Of a stretch of 64,000 nucleotides of DNA, positions 34,961 through 45,320 are shown piece after piece; the stretch's first letter is position 1, and each line of letters opens with the position of its first letter. A program made the position numbers and the translations under genes. Origin of the DNA: Pseudopedobacter saltans DSM 12145 (GTDB lineage Bacteria > Bacteroidota > Bacteroidia > Sphingobacteriales > Sphingobacteriaceae); the NCBI RefSeq assembly GCF_000190735.1, contig NC_015177.1, positions 3,844,001 to 3,908,000 on the forward strand. Reading direction: 5' to 3'. The notes beneath the pieces were generated by a model. The model did not search any database. It had not been told where the DNA came from and worked only from the letters and a program-made list of their open reading frames with translations.

Positions 34961-36232
34961 ATGAAAAGGGACGAAATTATTTTTGATTTAATCAACGAAG
35001 AATTACAAAGGCAGGAGCATGGCATAGAACTTATTGCTTCTGAAAATTTTGTTAGCAAGCAAGTTATGGAGGCCGCAGGTTCTGTTTTAACCAACAAATA
35101 TGCAGAAGGGCTTCCGGGTAAACGTTATTACGGAGGATGTGAGGTAGTTGATGAGATTGAAAATATTGCTATCGAAAGAGCTAAACAATTATTTAATGCA
35201 GAATGGGTTAATGTTCAACCTCATTCAGGAGCACAAGCAAACACAGCTGTATTTCTTGCAGTTTTAAAACCAGGAGATAAAATATTAGGTTTTGATTTAG
35301 CTCACGGAGGTCACTTAACACATGGCTCGCCGGTAAACTTTTCGGGTAAGGTATATCAGCCGTTTTTCTATGGAGTAGACGAAGAAACCGGTTTAATCAA
35401 CTATAAACAATTAGAAGAAGTAGCATTAAGAGAAAAACCAAAATTGATTATCTGTGGTGCTTCCGCTTATTCAAGAGATTGGGATTATCCATTTATTCGT
35501 TCTGTTGCAGATAAAATTGGGGCGTTGGTATTAGCGGATATTTCGCATCCTGCAGGTTTAATAGCCAGAGGGCTGTTAACAGATCCACTTCCACATTGCC
35601 ACATTGTAACTACTACTACTCATAAAACTTTAAGAGGACCAAGAGGTGGTATTATTATGATGGGTAAAGATTTTGATAATCCGTGGGGATTAACTACTCC
35701 AAAAGGTGAAATCAGAAAAATGTCGGCAATTTTAGATAGCGCTGTATTTCCAGGTACTCAAGGAGGTCCGTTAGAACATATCATCGCCGCTAAAGCTATT
35801 GCTTTTGGCGAGGCATTAAGCGACGAATACATGGAGTATGTACTTCAGGTAAAGAAAAATGCAGATGCGCTGGCAAAAGAGTTAGTAGCGAGAGATTATA
35901 AATTAATATCCGGTGGTACAGATAACCATTTGATGCTGATTGACCTGTCAAATAAAAATATCACTGGAAAAGCTGCAGAAGAGGCTTTAGGAAAGGCTGA
36001 TATTACAGTAAATAAAAATATGGTTCCATTTGATAAGAGATCACCATTTGTGACTTCTGGAATTCGTATCGGATCGGCAGCTATATCCAGCCGTGGTTTA
36101 AAGGAAGCGGAAATGGTTAAAATTATCGGATTGATCGATGATGTAATCAATAACCATGACAACGAGGATCGTCTGGAAGAGATTAGAGAGGAAGTAAATG
36201 CGTTAATGAAAGCATTCCCTTTATACAGCTAA
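34961..36232 (+). CDS. glyA: Serine hydroxymethyltransferase
   Basis: This 423-residue PLP enzyme converts serine and tetrahydrofolate into glycine and methylene-THF. Motifs are [51 protein letters not shown], and the PLP-lysine block [14 protein letters not shown] with Lys222. Length is normal. It is monocistronic with a clear terminator directly after it. Confidence 0.97.
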   Translation: MKRDEIIFDLINEELQRQEHGIELIASENFVSKQVMEAAGSVLTNKYAEGLPGKRYYGGCEVVDEIENIAIERAKQLFNAEWVNVQPHSGAQANTAVFLAVLKPGDKILGFDLAHGGHLTHGSPVNFSGKVYQPFFYGVDEETGLINYKQLEEVALREKPKLIICGASAYSRDWDYPFIRSVADKIGALVLADISHPAGLIARGLLTDPLPHCHIVTTTTHKTLRGPRGGIIMMGKDFDNPWGLTTPKGEIRKMSAILDSAVFPGTQGGPLEHIIAAKAIAFGEALSDEYMEYVLQVKKNADALAKELVARDYKLISGGTDNHLMLIDLSNKNITGKAAEEALGKADITVNKNMVPFDKRSPFVTSGIRIGSAAISSRGLKEAEMVKIIGLIDDVINNHDNEDRLEEIREEVNALMKAFPLYS

Positions 36233-36255
36233 TCATCAAGAAGAGATATAATATA

Positions 36256-36292
36256 AACCCCTTTACCATTTTTGGGATAAGGGGTTTTTCTT
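36256..36292 (+). terminator. Rho-independent terminator of glyA
   Basis: AACCCCTT at 36257 pairs with AAGGGGTT at 36279, about 14 bases apart, followed by TTTCTTTTT. It begins 25 bp after the glyA stop. Confidence 0.85.
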
Positions 36293-36352
36293 TTTATAGA
36301 ATTTGAAACCATTTGAACGAGTTTTAAGTATAAACCATTAAAAGGGGAGAAT

Positions 36353-36745
36353 ATGGAAAAAAGTTCAATTCATTTATTTGTTGTCGACGACGATGAGATT
36401 AACATATTGATATCGAGGAAAGTACTGTCTAAATATTTTAGTAATATAGAGTTCGAAATGGACGGCAATAATGCACTGGAAAAAATTCTCTCAAAGAAAT
36501 TCGATTTGGTGTTATTAGATGTTAATATGCCTGATATAAGCGGTTTTGATATTGTTAGGACAGTTAGAGCGCAACCAGAAGAATATTTCAAGCAATTGCC
36601 AATTATAGCAAATACAGCGTCAATCTTGCCGGATGATATACAAAATATTTTAAAAGTTGGTTTTACCACTTATCAATCAAAGCCATTACGAGTAGATGTC
36701 TTGCTTCGGGAAATAGATAAACTTACTTTGGGCGTACATTCTTAA
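36353..36745 (+). CDS. Stand-alone response regulator receiver protein (CheY-like)
   Basis: This 130-residue receiver domain has no output domain. The acidic pocket is VVDDDE (Asp12-Asp14), the phosphoacceptor is Asp56 in LLDVNMPDISGF, the switch Thr is in ANTAS near residue 88, and the conserved Lys110 lies in YQSKPL. It should relay a phosphate from a sensor kinase elsewhere or act as a phosphate sink. No kinase is adjacent. A GGGGAG purine run just before the ATG could help initiation. Confidence 0.88.
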   Translation: MEKSSIHLFVVDDDEINILISRKVLSKYFSNIEFEMDGNNALEKILSKKFDLVLLDVNMPDISGFDIVRTVRAQPEEYFKQLPIIANTASILPDDIQNILKVGFTTYQSKPLRVDVLLREIDKLTLGVHS

Positions 36746-36790
36746 AAAAGAAAGGACTGGCAAACTTATAAAAGTCAATGCCAGTCCAAA
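36744..36790 (-). terminator. Hairpin between convergent genes, terminator for the minus-strand lipoprotein gene
   Basis: GGACTGGCA at 36754-36762 pairs with TGCCAGTCC at 36779-36787. Read on the minus strand, the stem is followed by TTTCTTTTTT, a good T-tract. On the plus strand the following bases are not T-rich, so it mainly serves the minus-strand gene ending at 36840. Confidence 0.75.
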
Positions 36791-36839
36791 TCTAAATTAA
36801 CGCTCTCGGATTCTTGTACGAGTGTAGATTAAGAAAGTT

Positions 36840-38207
36840 TCATTTTTTTTCAAAACATCCCAATGTAGAAGGGAAAATTCGATCTAATCCAGCCAAATCT
36901 GTTTTTATAAAATCACTATATAGAGTGCTTTTAATTGCTTCCCCAGACTTTGCAAATGGACTTTCTATACTAAGCCAAAATAAATAATGTCTGGTATTCA
37001 GGAAGATAGGGTCTGTATTAAAAGTATTATTGTTGCCGAACACAGCTTCAGTATCAGTAGTCTTTATGAGGTTGCTTTTAAATAATACATCGAAATTTCT
37101 ATTTCCATTTTTTTTCAACTCCAATTCATTTCTGTTATTTCCCCAAATAATATTGTTAATAAAACTGGCTGTTAAATCAGTGTTTTTTCCATTGGACACC
37201 GATATTGATGGAGTTGTTCTGGATAGGGAGAAATTGTAGCCTGCAAATGTATTTTGATAAAATTCAAATCTTCCACCGTTTAAAATAGCTAATAAATGTC
37301 TGCCACAATTAAATAAAAGATTATTGATGCCTACAACTACAGAATTGTCTGCTATTACTCCTGCAACCTGATGATTTTTTATAATACTGTTTGTTAACAA
37401 TAATTTTGGATGTGTTTCTAATTTGGATGAATCTATATATATTCCTGTTATCGCATTTTTTATAATGCAATAATTCATAATGTTTTCTTTAGATGTATCT
37501 GAAATATAAATGCCCTCCCATTGGCCTGGCTCGTCTCGATAAATTCTTTCCGTTCTGTCGCTAGCGAAGACAATAGAATCTTTTAAAGTGCCATTTGCCC
37601 TTAAATTACCATTTAAGACAAGTTTTGCTTTTTTGTGGAAGTACATTCTGGTGCCTGCTTCCAATTCCAAATTTGCATTTTCGGAGAGGATATTGCTACC
37701 CGAAAGAACATAAGGCTTTCCTTTTTTTAAGATAATATTTCCGGTTAAAGTCTGGTTGTTTATATAAATAGCATTTTGGCCGTAGGCGACCAAAGGTAGT
37801 TTTTTTGTTTTCTGATTGTAGGTTAGTAGCAAAGAATCCTCTACTAAAAAAGGCGAATCCGAACTGTTTGGATCTATCGAAGCTTTTATAAAAACATAAA
37901 TAGAATCGTTGCCGGGAATTTCAATTCCGCTCAATTTATTTGTCGTTAAACCATTGATGTTTATTTTAAAGTTGGAATTGTCGCCTCCGGCCAGGCTAAG
38001 CTCGTCAACCAAAATTTTCGATTTGTTATAATTGAATATTTTTATCGCCCTTGTTGTACTTGATTTAGATGTGAAAATTGTATCAAACAATACAGAATCC
38101 GTAGAAAAGAAAAGTCTTGCATTGGGACTTGTCTCTATCGAAGAGTTTTCCTTACAAGCTGTAAAGAAGAAAATTACCGACAAAAAGAATAGGAAAAAAA
38201 ATCTCAT
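36840..38207 (-). CDS. Lipoprotein with a parallel beta-helix-like domain, unknown function
   Basis: This 455-residue protein has a lipoprotein signal (FFLFFLSVIFFFTACKEN, lipid Cys18). After it, about residues 25-150 look like an Ig-type or choice-of-anchor beta domain (STTRAIKIFNYNKSKILVDEL). From about 160, repeated short strands such as ANLELEAGTRMYF, KLVLNGNLRANGTLKDSIVF, MNYCIIKNAITGIYID and LLTNSIIKNHQVAGVIADNS suggest a right-handed beta-helix. It is probably surface- or periplasm-exposed. Relatives occur widely in Bacteroidota without known function. Confidence 0.8.
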   Translation of the reverse strand: MRFFFLFFLSVIFFFTACKENSSIETSPNARLFFSTDSVLFDTIFTSKSSTTRAIKIFNYNKSKILVDELSLAGGDNSNFKININGLTTNKLSGIEIPGNDSIYVFIKASIDPNSSDSPFLVEDSLLLTYNQKTKKLPLVAYGQNAIYINNQTLTGNIILKKGKPYVLSGSNILSENANLELEAGTRMYFHKKAKLVLNGNLRANGTLKDSIVFASDRTERIYRDEPGQWEGIYISDTSKENIMNYCIIKNAITGIYIDSSKLETHPKLLLTNSIIKNHQVAGVIADNSVVVGINNLLFNCGRHLLAILNGGRFEFYQNTFAGYNFSLSRTTPSISVSNGKNTDLTASFINNIIWGNNRNELELKKNGNRNFDVLFKSNLIKTTDTEAVFGNNNTFNTDPIFLNTRHYLFWLSIESPFAKSGEAIKSTLYSDFIKTDLAGLDRIFPSTLGCFEKK

Positions 38208-38234
38208 ACCATCTCAAAAATAATATAAAATTAA

Positions 38235-38930
38235 TTAAGTGGCATAAGCAATTCCAAGCACTGTAATTTCGTGTATGCCGTTATGATTTAGGGCTTCAAT
38301 GCAAGCCTCCAACGTAGATCCGGTAGTTATAGTGTCGTCTATAAGGATGACTTTCTTTAAATTGGGTTGATTGTTTTTGACGATAAATGAATGTTTTAAA
38401 TTTTCATAACGAGATATTCTATTTTTATGAACCTGACTATCTGTACTTTTTACCCTAACAAGAAGGCTATTATTTACAGGGATATCTAAACTCTGGCCCA
38501 ATCCCAAAGCAATTTTCTCACTTTGATTATACCCTCTTTTCTTCTCTTTCGTACGGTATAGAGGTACGGGAATAATCGCATCGTAATCTTTAAATTCTGT
38601 GTGTTTAATTAAATGCTTTCCATATAACTCGCCAAGCAAGAAACCCAAGTCAGGGCGATTGTTATACTTCAGTTGATGCATAATCCGTTGAACGGTTCCG
38701 CCCTGTTTAAAATAAAGGAATGCAGAAGCACCCAATATATTAACCCTACCCCAAAATATTTTTTCCAGTTGATTATTTTCCTGAAGATTATGGTTTGTGT
38801 ATGGAAGATTATAGATACATTTTGTGCAAAGCAGTTCTTCCTGCCTTAAAAGAGTAGTTTTGCATCCACAACAAAGTGCTGGAAAGAAAAGCGAACAAAA
38901 ATCGGAGAGATATGTATTGAACAGATTCAT
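38235..38930 (-). CDS. ComF-family phosphoribosyltransferase-like protein
   Basis: This 231-residue protein has an N-terminal double zinc-ribbon motif, CCGCKTTLL then CTKCIYNLPYT, and a C-terminal type I phosphoribosyltransferase fold with the PRPP loop VILIDDTITTGSTLEACIEAL at about 191-211. YDAIIPVPLYRTKEKKRGYNQSE is the typical ComF middle block. Family members support DNA uptake or recombination-related functions. The exact role in Bacteroidota is not established. It lies 33 bp from rlmN on the same strand. Confidence 0.9.
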   Translation of the reverse strand: MNLFNTYLSDFCSLFFPALCCGCKTTLLRQEELLCTKCIYNLPYTNHNLQENNQLEKIFWGRVNILGASAFLYFKQGGTVQRIMHQLKYNNRPDLGFLLGELYGKHLIKHTEFKDYDAIIPVPLYRTKEKKRGYNQSEKIALGLGQSLDIPVNNSLLVRVKSTDSQVHKNRISRYENLKHSFIVKNNQPNLKKVILIDDTITTGSTLEACIEALNHNGIHEITVLGIAYAT

Positions 38931-38963
38931 CCTAATAAATATAGGAATAAATCCTTTTGAAAC

Positions 38964-40028
38964 TTATTTACCCGTTTCTTTTACAGCTAGTTGACCACAA
39001 GCGGCATCAATGTCTTTTCCTCTGCTTCTTCTGATATTTGTAGTTACGCCTTGCTTTCTAAGATGCTCGGCAAACGCTTCAATTTTGTCTTCTTGTGCGT
39101 TAGCAAAATCAGCAAAAGAAATTGGATTGTATTCAATGATATTGACTTTACAAGGGATATGTTTACAGAATTTTGCTAATTCCCTCGCATCTTCAATACC
39201 GTCATTGAAATCGTTAAAAACGATATATTCGTAGGTAACCGGGTTTTTAGTCTTAGCGTAAAAGTATTTAAGCGCCTCAGCCAAAGCTTGCAAAGAATTC
39301 TGTTCGTTAATAGGCATAATCTCATTTCGCTTTTGGTCGTTAGCAGCGTGTAAAGATAGAGCCAGGTTAAACTTTACATTATCATCTCCAAGCTTTTTTA
39401 TCATTTTAGCAATGCCGGCTGTAGAAACAGTGATACGTTTAGAAGCCATATTTAAGCCATCTTCAGAAGTAATCCTTTCGATAGATTTAAGCACATTGGC
39501 ATAATTTAGCAACGGCTCGCCCATTCCCATATAAACTATGTTTGTAAGCGGGATTCCATAGTTTTCCTTTGCCTGTTTATCTATTAAAACTACCTGATCG
39601 TAAATTTCGTCGGGGTTGAGATTCCTTTTTCTGTCCATATATCCCGTGGCGCAAAATTTACAGGTTAAAGAGCAACCAACCTGAGATGATACGCAAGCCG
39701 TCATCCTTTCGGGTGTTGGAATAAGAACTCCCTCGATTAAATGGGTATCATGCAGAATAAAACTGTTTTTTATGGTTTTGTCTGAGCTAAACTGCGAACT
39801 GTTTATTTTTACAGCGTTAATGACGAAAATTTCCTTTAACTTATCCCTTAAGTCTTTGGATATGTTAGTCATCTCGTCGAAAGTAGTAGCAGACTTTTTC
39901 CAGATCCATTCGTAAATCTGATTGGCTCTAAAAGGTTTTTCATTTAATTCTATAAATTTGCTTCTTAAATTCTCTAGCGAAAAACTTCGGATGTCTAATT
40001 TTGTTGACGCTGCACTCATACGTTGCAA
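38964..40028 (-). CDS. rlmN: 23S rRNA (adenine-2503-C2)-methyltransferase, dual-specificity RlmN
   Basis: This 354-residue radical-SAM enzyme methylates A2503 of 23S rRNA and, in some bacteria, A37 of tRNA. The 4Fe-4S cysteines are C119, C123 and C126 in GCSLTCKFCATGYMDRKR. The methyl-carrying and catalytic cysteines fit C344 (AACGQLA) and C112 (ACVSSQ). MGMGEPLLNYANV and KRITVSTAGI are further family blocks. The start may be the Met at 40028 or the one 9 bp further in. Confidence 0.95.
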   Translation of the reverse strand: MQRMSAASTKLDIRSFSLENLRSKFIELNEKPFRANQIYEWIWKKSATTFDEMTNISKDLRDKLKEIFVINAVKINSSQFSSDKTIKNSFILHDTHLIEGVLIPTPERMTACVSSQVGCSLTCKFCATGYMDRKRNLNPDEIYDQVVLIDKQAKENYGIPLTNIVYMGMGEPLLNYANVLKSIERITSEDGLNMASKRITVSTAGIAKMIKKLGDDNVKFNLALSLHAANDQKRNEIMPINEQNSLQALAEALKYFYAKTKNPVTYEYIVFNDFNDGIEDARELAKFCKHIPCKVNIIEYNPISFADFANAQEDKIEAFAEHLRKQGVTTNIRRSRGKDIDAACGQLAVKETGK

Positions 40029-40033
40029 AATTA
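40026..40033 (-). promoter_or_regulatory. Candidate Bacteroidota -7 box for rlmN
   Basis: On the minus strand TAATTTTG fits TAnnTTTG. It ends at the rlmN ATG at 40028, which would favour the alternative start 9 bp inside or a near-leaderless transcript. No -33 element was recognised. Confidence 0.25.
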
Positions 40034-40123
40034 CGGAATAATATTCGGATTATAATTGCAGCTACTTTAAACAATATCTCTAGTTAGATGTTAAAAGGTT
40101 GTTGATTAGTTTAACTTTTACTA

Positions 40124-41299
40124 ATGAAAAAATTTACGGCAGATTACGTTTTTACAGTTGAAGATAAGAAGCCTATTCCAAATGGCTTAGTAGTGACAGA
40201 TGATGATGGAAGAATATTGTCCATTTCCAACTATGAGGAAGGAAGTGAAGAAGGTATAGAACATCACAGTGGCGCTATTGTTCCCGGCTTTATTAATGCG
40301 CACTGTCATCTGGAGTTATCTCATTTAAAAGGAAAAATTGAGGAGAAAAAAGGATTACCCTCGTTTATTAAAAGTGTAATTGGATTCAGAAATAGTACTT
40401 CGGATGCTGATATGATCTCTGCAATGAAGAAAGCAGATAAGTTGATGGAAAAAAATGGTATTGTCGGAGTTGGAGACATTTCTAATTCTACATTATCTGC
40501 CGAAGTTAAAGCCAGTAGTAGTTTAAGGTATCATACCTTTATAGAAATGGTGGGAATGGATCCGTATATCGCAGACGAGTTAATAGAGAAAGCGGACGCA
40601 ATGAAAACCGCGTTTGAAAATTCGGGTTCGGCGTCCATCACGGTGCATGCTGCCTATACGCTTTCTAAAGACCTATTAAAAAGCCTAAGAAAATACTGCA
40701 AAGACCATAAAAACCTGATCAGTATACATAATCAGGAAAACGATGACGAAAATGCCTTGTACAGATATAAAACAGGCTCTTTTGTAGAACTATATAATGA
40801 TTTGGGAATTAACATCGACCATTTTGTACCGATGTCGAAGAACACTTTGCAAGCTTTGGTGCCGCTTTTTCCTCAAAATCAAAATATATTGTTGGTGCAC
40901 AATACTTTTACATCGTTAAAAGATGTGTATATGCTGAAGCGATTTGATTACGGATTTTATTGGTGTTTTTGTCCTGGAGCTAATGTCTACATCGAAGACA
41001 CTTTGCCACATTTCGATTTTTTTATAAAATCGGACTCTCCTGCAACTTTGGGAACCGACAGTTTGGCTTCGAATAAAAATTTAAGTATTCTGGATGAAAT
41101 GAAGATCGTAAAAGGCAACTCTCCCGAAATTCCATTTGAAACCATTTTAGAATGGGCAACATTAAACGGAGCAAAGTTTTTCGGTTGGGAACGCGAACTT
41201 GGAAGTATCAAAAAAGGTAAAAAACCGGGTTTGAATTTAATCACGAATTTTAAAGATGGCAATATTACCAACAAGTCTGAAGTTGTAAAATTGATTTAA
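40124..41299 (+). CDS. Amidohydrolase-superfamily metal-dependent deaminase/hydrolase
   Basis: This 391-residue protein has [16 protein letters not shown] at about residues 58-73, which is the first metal-binding Hx[11 protein letters not shown] near 178 gives the next His, ISIHNQEN near 203 another, and [17 protein letters not shown] near 313 the metal-binding Asp. This pattern fits the cytosine deaminase/TRZ-ATZ/aminofutalosine deaminase branch. Substrate is not readable from sequence. It is a monocistronic-looking gene between rlmN and acylphosphatase. Confidence 0.8.
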   Translation: MKKFTADYVFTVEDKKPIPNGLVVTDDDGRILSISNYEEGSEEGIEHHSGAIVPGFINAHCHLELSHLKGKIEEKKGLPSFIKSVIGFRNSTSDADMISAMKKADKLMEKNGIVGVGDISNSTLSAEVKASSSLRYHTFIEMVGMDPYIADELIEKADAMKTAFENSGSASITVHAAYTLSKDLLKSLRKYCKDHKNLISIHNQENDDENALYRYKTGSFVELYNDLGINIDHFVPMSKNTLQALVPLFPQNQNILLVHNTFTSLKDVYMLKRFDYGFYWCFCPGANVYIEDTLPHFDFFIKSDSPATLGTDSLASNKNLSILDEMKIVKGNSPEIPFETILEWATLNGAKFFGWERELGSIKKGKKPGLNLITNFKDGNITNKSEVVKLI

Positions 41300-41355
41300 T
41301 ATTTGTCGTTTTCGGCTTAAAGTTCCACTTTTATCATCAAAATATTTTTTGAGAG

Positions 41356-41628
41356 ATGAAAGCTGTTCAAGTTATTGTATCGGGTAAAGTTCAAGGTGTT
41401 TCATTTAGAGCTTCTACAAAAGTTGTCGCCGACCAGATGGGAATAAAAGGGATTGTGAGAAATCTGCCGGATGGGACGGTTTTTATCGAAGCTGAGGGAG
41501 ATGATTTTACCATGGATTTTTTTACCGATTGGTGTAAGTCTGGACCGGACGGAGCGGAAGTTGAAGATGTTGAAATTAAAGACATAGAAATAAAAAACTA
41601 TAGTAATTTTGCTGTTCTAAAGAAGTAA
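41356..41628 (+). CDS. acyP: Acylphosphatase
   Basis: This 90-residue protein has the signature VSGKVQGVSFRASTKVVADQMG, with the phosphate-binding loop and catalytic Arg near residue 18, and GIKGIVRNLPDGTVFIEAEGD with the catalytic Asn. It hydrolyses acyl phosphates. Length is normal. It is followed 3 bp later by the flippase gene. Confidence 0.92.
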   Translation: MKAVQVIVSGKVQGVSFRASTKVVADQMGIKGIVRNLPDGTVFIEAEGDDFTMDFFTDWCKSGPDGAEVEDVEIKDIEIKNYSNFAVLKK

Positions 41629-41631
41629 AAC

Positions 41632-43113
41632 TTGTCATCAATAAGAAAATTTGCTGGACAAACAGCTATTTACGGCTTAAGTACCATCGCGTCAAGGGTA
41701 CTTAATTTTTTCTTGACACCCATATATACTACTGTGTATGCTCCTAAAGTATATGGGATTTTTACAACAATGTATGCGTGGGCATCTGTTTTAAATGCAA
41801 TAATGGCATTTGGAATGGAGACTACTTTTTTTAGATTCATCAACAAAAAAGAAGATAAAGAAAAAGTTTACAATAACACATTCCTGGTAATCGCATTTAT
41901 TGTTTTACTATTTGTGATTACCACATTTTTGTTTATAAGACCTATAGCGGAATGGATGCAGGTAGGGAAAGAGACGTCGCTGAACGATTATATCTCTTTT
42001 GTCCGTTATTTTATTCTTATTTTATCTTTTGATGCGCTTTGCGTTATTCCTTTTGCAAGAATCAGGGCAGAGGGCAGACCAGTACGTTATGCTTTTGTTA
42101 AAACAGTAAACATACTAAGCTTTATAGGCTTAAATCTTTTCTTTTTATTCTTTGTTCCGATCGTTATTAAAAACGATTGGCCTTTGGCTACCTGGTTTGC
42201 CAGTTGGTATCAGCCTAAGTGGATTGGCTACGTTTTTTGGGCCAATTTATTTTCCAGCATATTGACCTTTTTGCAACTGATGCCCGAGCTTTTGAAACTT
42301 CGTTTTAAACTAGAGAAAAAGCTTTTACTGGATATGTTTCATTACAGCTGGCCGGTCCTCATCGCGAATTTGTCCTTTATCATTAATGAAAACAGCGATA
42401 AAATCTTTCTGGAGAAATTATTACCTGCATCAACCAGTATTAAACAAGTTGGTATTTACGGAGCTTGCGCAAAATTGGCTGTTTTTATGAATATTTTTAT
42501 TCAGGCGTTCAGATTAGGTGCAGAACCGTTTTTCTTTAGTAGCGCAAAAAACAAAGAAGCAAAAGAAACTTATTCTTTAATCATGAGCTATTTTATAATA
42601 GCGCTGGTGATTATATATGTAGCGTTAATTGCCAATATAGAAATCCTGAAATATTTTATCGGTGAAAGCTTTTGGGAAGGTTTATATGTTGTTCCAATTC
42701 TCTTGCTGGGATATCTTAATCTGGGAATTTACATGAATCTGTCTATCTGGTATAAACTATCAGATCAAACTAAATACGGGTTATATATTTCGGGAATCGG
42801 TGCTGTATTAACGATAGTTTTGAATATCATCTTTATACCAATGTATGGATTTTTGGCTTCTGCCTGGGTATCTTTTTCTGCCTATACAGTCATGATGATT
42901 ACATCTTATTTCTGGGGGCAGAAATATTATCCTATTCCTTACAGAATAAAAATAGATCTGCTTTATATTGTAGTTGCTGCTATTCTGGTTTATGTGTCAT
43001 TTGTGCTCCTGAATCGCAATATTATCTACGGAAATTTGTTGTTATTGATTTTTGCGGCATTTATTTTATATATTGAAGGAGAAAACCTTAGAAAGATATT
43101 TCTGAAAAAATGA
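41632..43113 (+). CDS. Polysaccharide flippase-like membrane protein (MATE/MOP superfamily)
   Basis: This 493-residue membrane protein has about 14 helices. Its N-terminus [32 protein letters not shown] is typical of a conserved Bacteroidota lipopolysaccharide-biosynthesis transporter that sits next to dut. It starts with TTG at 41632, the codon that fits the conserved N-terminus. The role is probably export of a lipid-linked precursor. The conserved housekeeping context suggests a function different from the Wzx at 5.7 kb. It overlaps dut by 4 bp (ATGA). Confidence 0.82.
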   Translation: MSSIRKFAGQTAIYGLSTIASRVLNFFLTPIYTTVYAPKVYGIFTTMYAWASVLNAIMAFGMETTFFRFINKKEDKEKVYNNTFLVIAFIVLLFVITTFLFIRPIAEWMQVGKETSLNDYISFVRYFILILSFDALCVIPFARIRAEGRPVRYAFVKTVNILSFIGLNLFFLFFVPIVIKNDWPLATWFASWYQPKWIGYVFWANLFSSILTFLQLMPELLKLRFKLEKKLLLDMFHYSWPVLIANLSFIINENSDKIFLEKLLPASTSIKQVGIYGACAKLAVFMNIFIQAFRLGAEPFFFSSAKNKEAKETYSLIMSYFIIALVIIYVALIANIEILKYFIGESFWEGLYVVPILLLGYLNLGIYMNLSIWYKLSDQTKYGLYISGIGAVLTIVLNIIFIPMYGFLASAWVSFSAYTVMMITSYFWGQKYYPIPYRIKIDLLYIVVAAILVYVSFVLLNRNIIYGNLLLLIFAAFILYIEGENLRKIFLKK

Positions 43114-43544
43114 AAGTAAAAGTTATTAATAAATCCCAAAATCCTTTACCAGCGTATGAAACATCTCATTCGGCAGGAATGGATTTGAGAGCAGATATCA
43201 ACGAGCCAATTGTTTTAAAATCTTTGGAAAGAAAATTGGTTCCAACGGGTTTATTTATAGAATTACCTGAAGGATACGAGGCTCAAATCAGACCCAGAAG
43301 TGGTTTGGCATTCAAATTCGGAATTACTGTTTTAAATAGTCCAGGTACAATAGACGCTGATTACCGGGGAGAGATAAAAGTTCTTTTAGTAAATCTTTCT
43401 ACAGATGACTATACCATTCAGCCGGCAGACAGGATTGCTCAAATGGTAATTGCCGCCCATGAAACTATAGAATGGCATGAAGCTGTTGAATTGAATGAAA
43501 CAGTTAGAGGTGCCGGAGGAATTGGGCATACTGGAGTCAATTAA
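43110..43544 (+). CDS. dut: dUTP diphosphatase
   Basis: This 144-residue trimeric dUTPase hydrolyses dUTP to dUMP. The five family motifs are visible: [39 protein letters not shown] with the catalytic Asp, DRIAQMVI, and the C-terminal [10 protein letters not shown]. Overlapped start with the flippase gene suggests cotranscription. Confidence 0.96.
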   Translation: MKVKVINKSQNPLPAYETSHSAGMDLRADINEPIVLKSLERKLVPTGLFIELPEGYEAQIRPRSGLAFKFGITVLNSPGTIDADYRGEIKVLLVNLSTDDYTIQPADRIAQMVIAAHETIEWHEAVELNETVRGAGGIGHTGVN

Positions 43545-43574
43545 TTTCCGTTCTAATAAAAAGCTATATTAAAG

Positions 43575-45320
43575 GTGATATTCGCTCCTAAAAAAAATAT
43601 ACTACTTCTCTTTTTCTTGATTTCTTATTTTCCTGCTTTCGCACAGAAAAATAAAGAAGCCAGGCAAAATATTGTGCTAATTGCCGGGAAACCTATTTCT
43701 ACGAAAGACAGCGTTACGATAGAAAACCTCTTTTTTTTAGGATTGCAGAACAAATTAAATCAACAGAATCAGGCAGCTATTAACAATTTCAATAGTATAA
43801 TCGCTCTGGATCCCCAAAATCATAATGCATATTATGAGCTAGCCCAAATTTATTTTAAAAGCAAGGATTACGAAAAAGCCAAAGAGAATATACAAAAGGC
43901 AATAACTGTAAATGGAGAAAATGAATGGTATTGGGTGCTTTCAGCCACAATTTATCAGGAACTAAAAGATTATAATTTATTAAGTTATGCGCTGGATGAA
44001 TTGGTGAAGCTTTCACCAGATAAAATTGAATATCGCTTAGAGAAGGCCAATACGTTGATGTTATTGCAGAAACCGGGGGATGCGATTAAGGAATATCAGG
44101 AAATTGAGAAAAATATTGGCTCCGGTTTAGAAACTTTAGAAGGTAAATTGAGGGCGTATCGGGCGTTAGGTGATTTTAAATCAGCAGAAGAGGAGTTGAA
44201 AAAGCAAATCAACCTGGATCCAGCTAACTTCAGGTACCATATATTATTGGGCGATTTATATTTCAATAATAAAGATAAGGAAAATGCGGTAGCGTCTTAT
44301 AAAAAGGCTAAGGAATTGGATTCTGGGACAGGATATGTAAACCTTGCACTTTCTGATATCTACAATTCTGAAGGAAGAACTGAAGAAGCTTTTTCTGAGC
44401 TGACGCAGGCTTTTAGAGCTTCAGAAATCAATCTTGATCAAAAGGTAAAGATCATCATTAGTTATTTTTCTTTTTTTCCGGATCTGAAGTATGTAAGATA
44501 TGCGGAGAGCCTCGCGTTTATTTTAACGGAAGAATACCCGGACGAAGCGAAGTCTTTTGCAATTTATGGCGATGTATTATTCCAAAAGGGTGAATATAAA
44601 AAAGCTGGAGAGTCTTACCAGCGAGCACTTGCATTAAATAAAAATATCTATGCGGTTTGGGAGCAGCTTGTAAGAATCAAGTTAAGCCTAAACGATATGA
44701 AAGGCGTTATAGAAACCGGAGATGAAGCGCTGACCTATTTCCCCCAAAGCGGAAATCTATATTTTTTCGTAGCAATCGGGCTGGTTCAAGCCAAACAAAG
44801 TGAAAAAGCAATTGAATATTTGAATAATGCATTAAATTTCGATGTTGATAAGCCTGCTAAGATTCAGATATATAGCACTTTGGGAGATGCCTATCAAAAC
44901 CTCGGAAAGTACAAAGAGTCTTCGGAATCATATGAAAAAGCTTTAGCTCTTGATGCAAATAATGTTTATACATTAAACAATTATGCTTATTATTTATCGT
45001 TAAGATCAGAAAAGCTGGAGAAAGCAGCACAAATGTCGTCTTTGTCTAATAAGCTTGATCCAAACAATGCTTCCTTTTTGGATACTTATGCATGGATTTT
45101 GTTTAAGCAGAAAAAATACAACGAAGCAAAAGAATGGATAGAAAAAGCTATAAAAGCAAGTAAAGAAACGAATGCTGTTTTGTTGGAACATTATGGTGAC
45201 ATTCTTTACCATCTGCAAAGTGTGGATTTAGCATTGTCTTATTGGAAAAAAGCAAAGGATTTAGGCGAGGATAGTGCTGTTTTAGAGAGGAAAATCAATG
45301 AAAAGAAATATGTCGAGTAA
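43575..45320 (+). CDS. Tetratricopeptide-repeat protein, exported
   Basis: This 581-residue protein starts at GTG 43575 and opens with a signal peptide (ILLLFFLISYFPAFAQ). The mature part is made of about a dozen TPR units, for example HNAYYELAQIYFKSKDYEKAKENI and AIYGDVLFQKGEYKKAGESYQRALAL. It is probably a periplasmic scaffold. In Bacteroidota this gene is commonly linked to dut, a DUF4292 lipoprotein and an EnvC-like protein, which suggests an envelope function. It overlaps the next gene by 23 bp. Confidence 0.85.
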   Translation: MIFAPKKNILLLFFLISYFPAFAQKNKEARQNIVLIAGKPISTKDSVTIENLFFLGLQNKLNQQNQAAINNFNSIIALDPQNHNAYYELAQIYFKSKDYEKAKENIQKAITVNGENEWYWVLSATIYQELKDYNLLSYALDELVKLSPDKIEYRLEKANTLMLLQKPGDAIKEYQEIEKNIGSGLETLEGKLRAYRALGDFKSAEEELKKQINLDPANFRYHILLGDLYFNNKDKENAVASYKKAKELDSGTGYVNLALSDIYNSEGRTEEAFSELTQAFRASEINLDQKVKIIISYFSFFPDLKYVRYAESLAFILTEEYPDEAKSFAIYGDVLFQKGEYKKAGESYQRALALNKNIYAVWEQLVRIKLSLNDMKGVIETGDEALTYFPQSGNLYFFVAIGLVQAKQSEKAIEYLNNALNFDVDKPAKIQIYSTLGDAYQNLGKYKESSESYEKALALDANNVYTLNNYAYYLSLRSEKLEKAAQMSSLSNKLDPNNASFLDTYAWILFKQKKYNEAKEWIEKAIKASKETNAVLLEHYGDILYHLQSVDLALSYWKKAKDLGEDSAVLERKINEKKYVE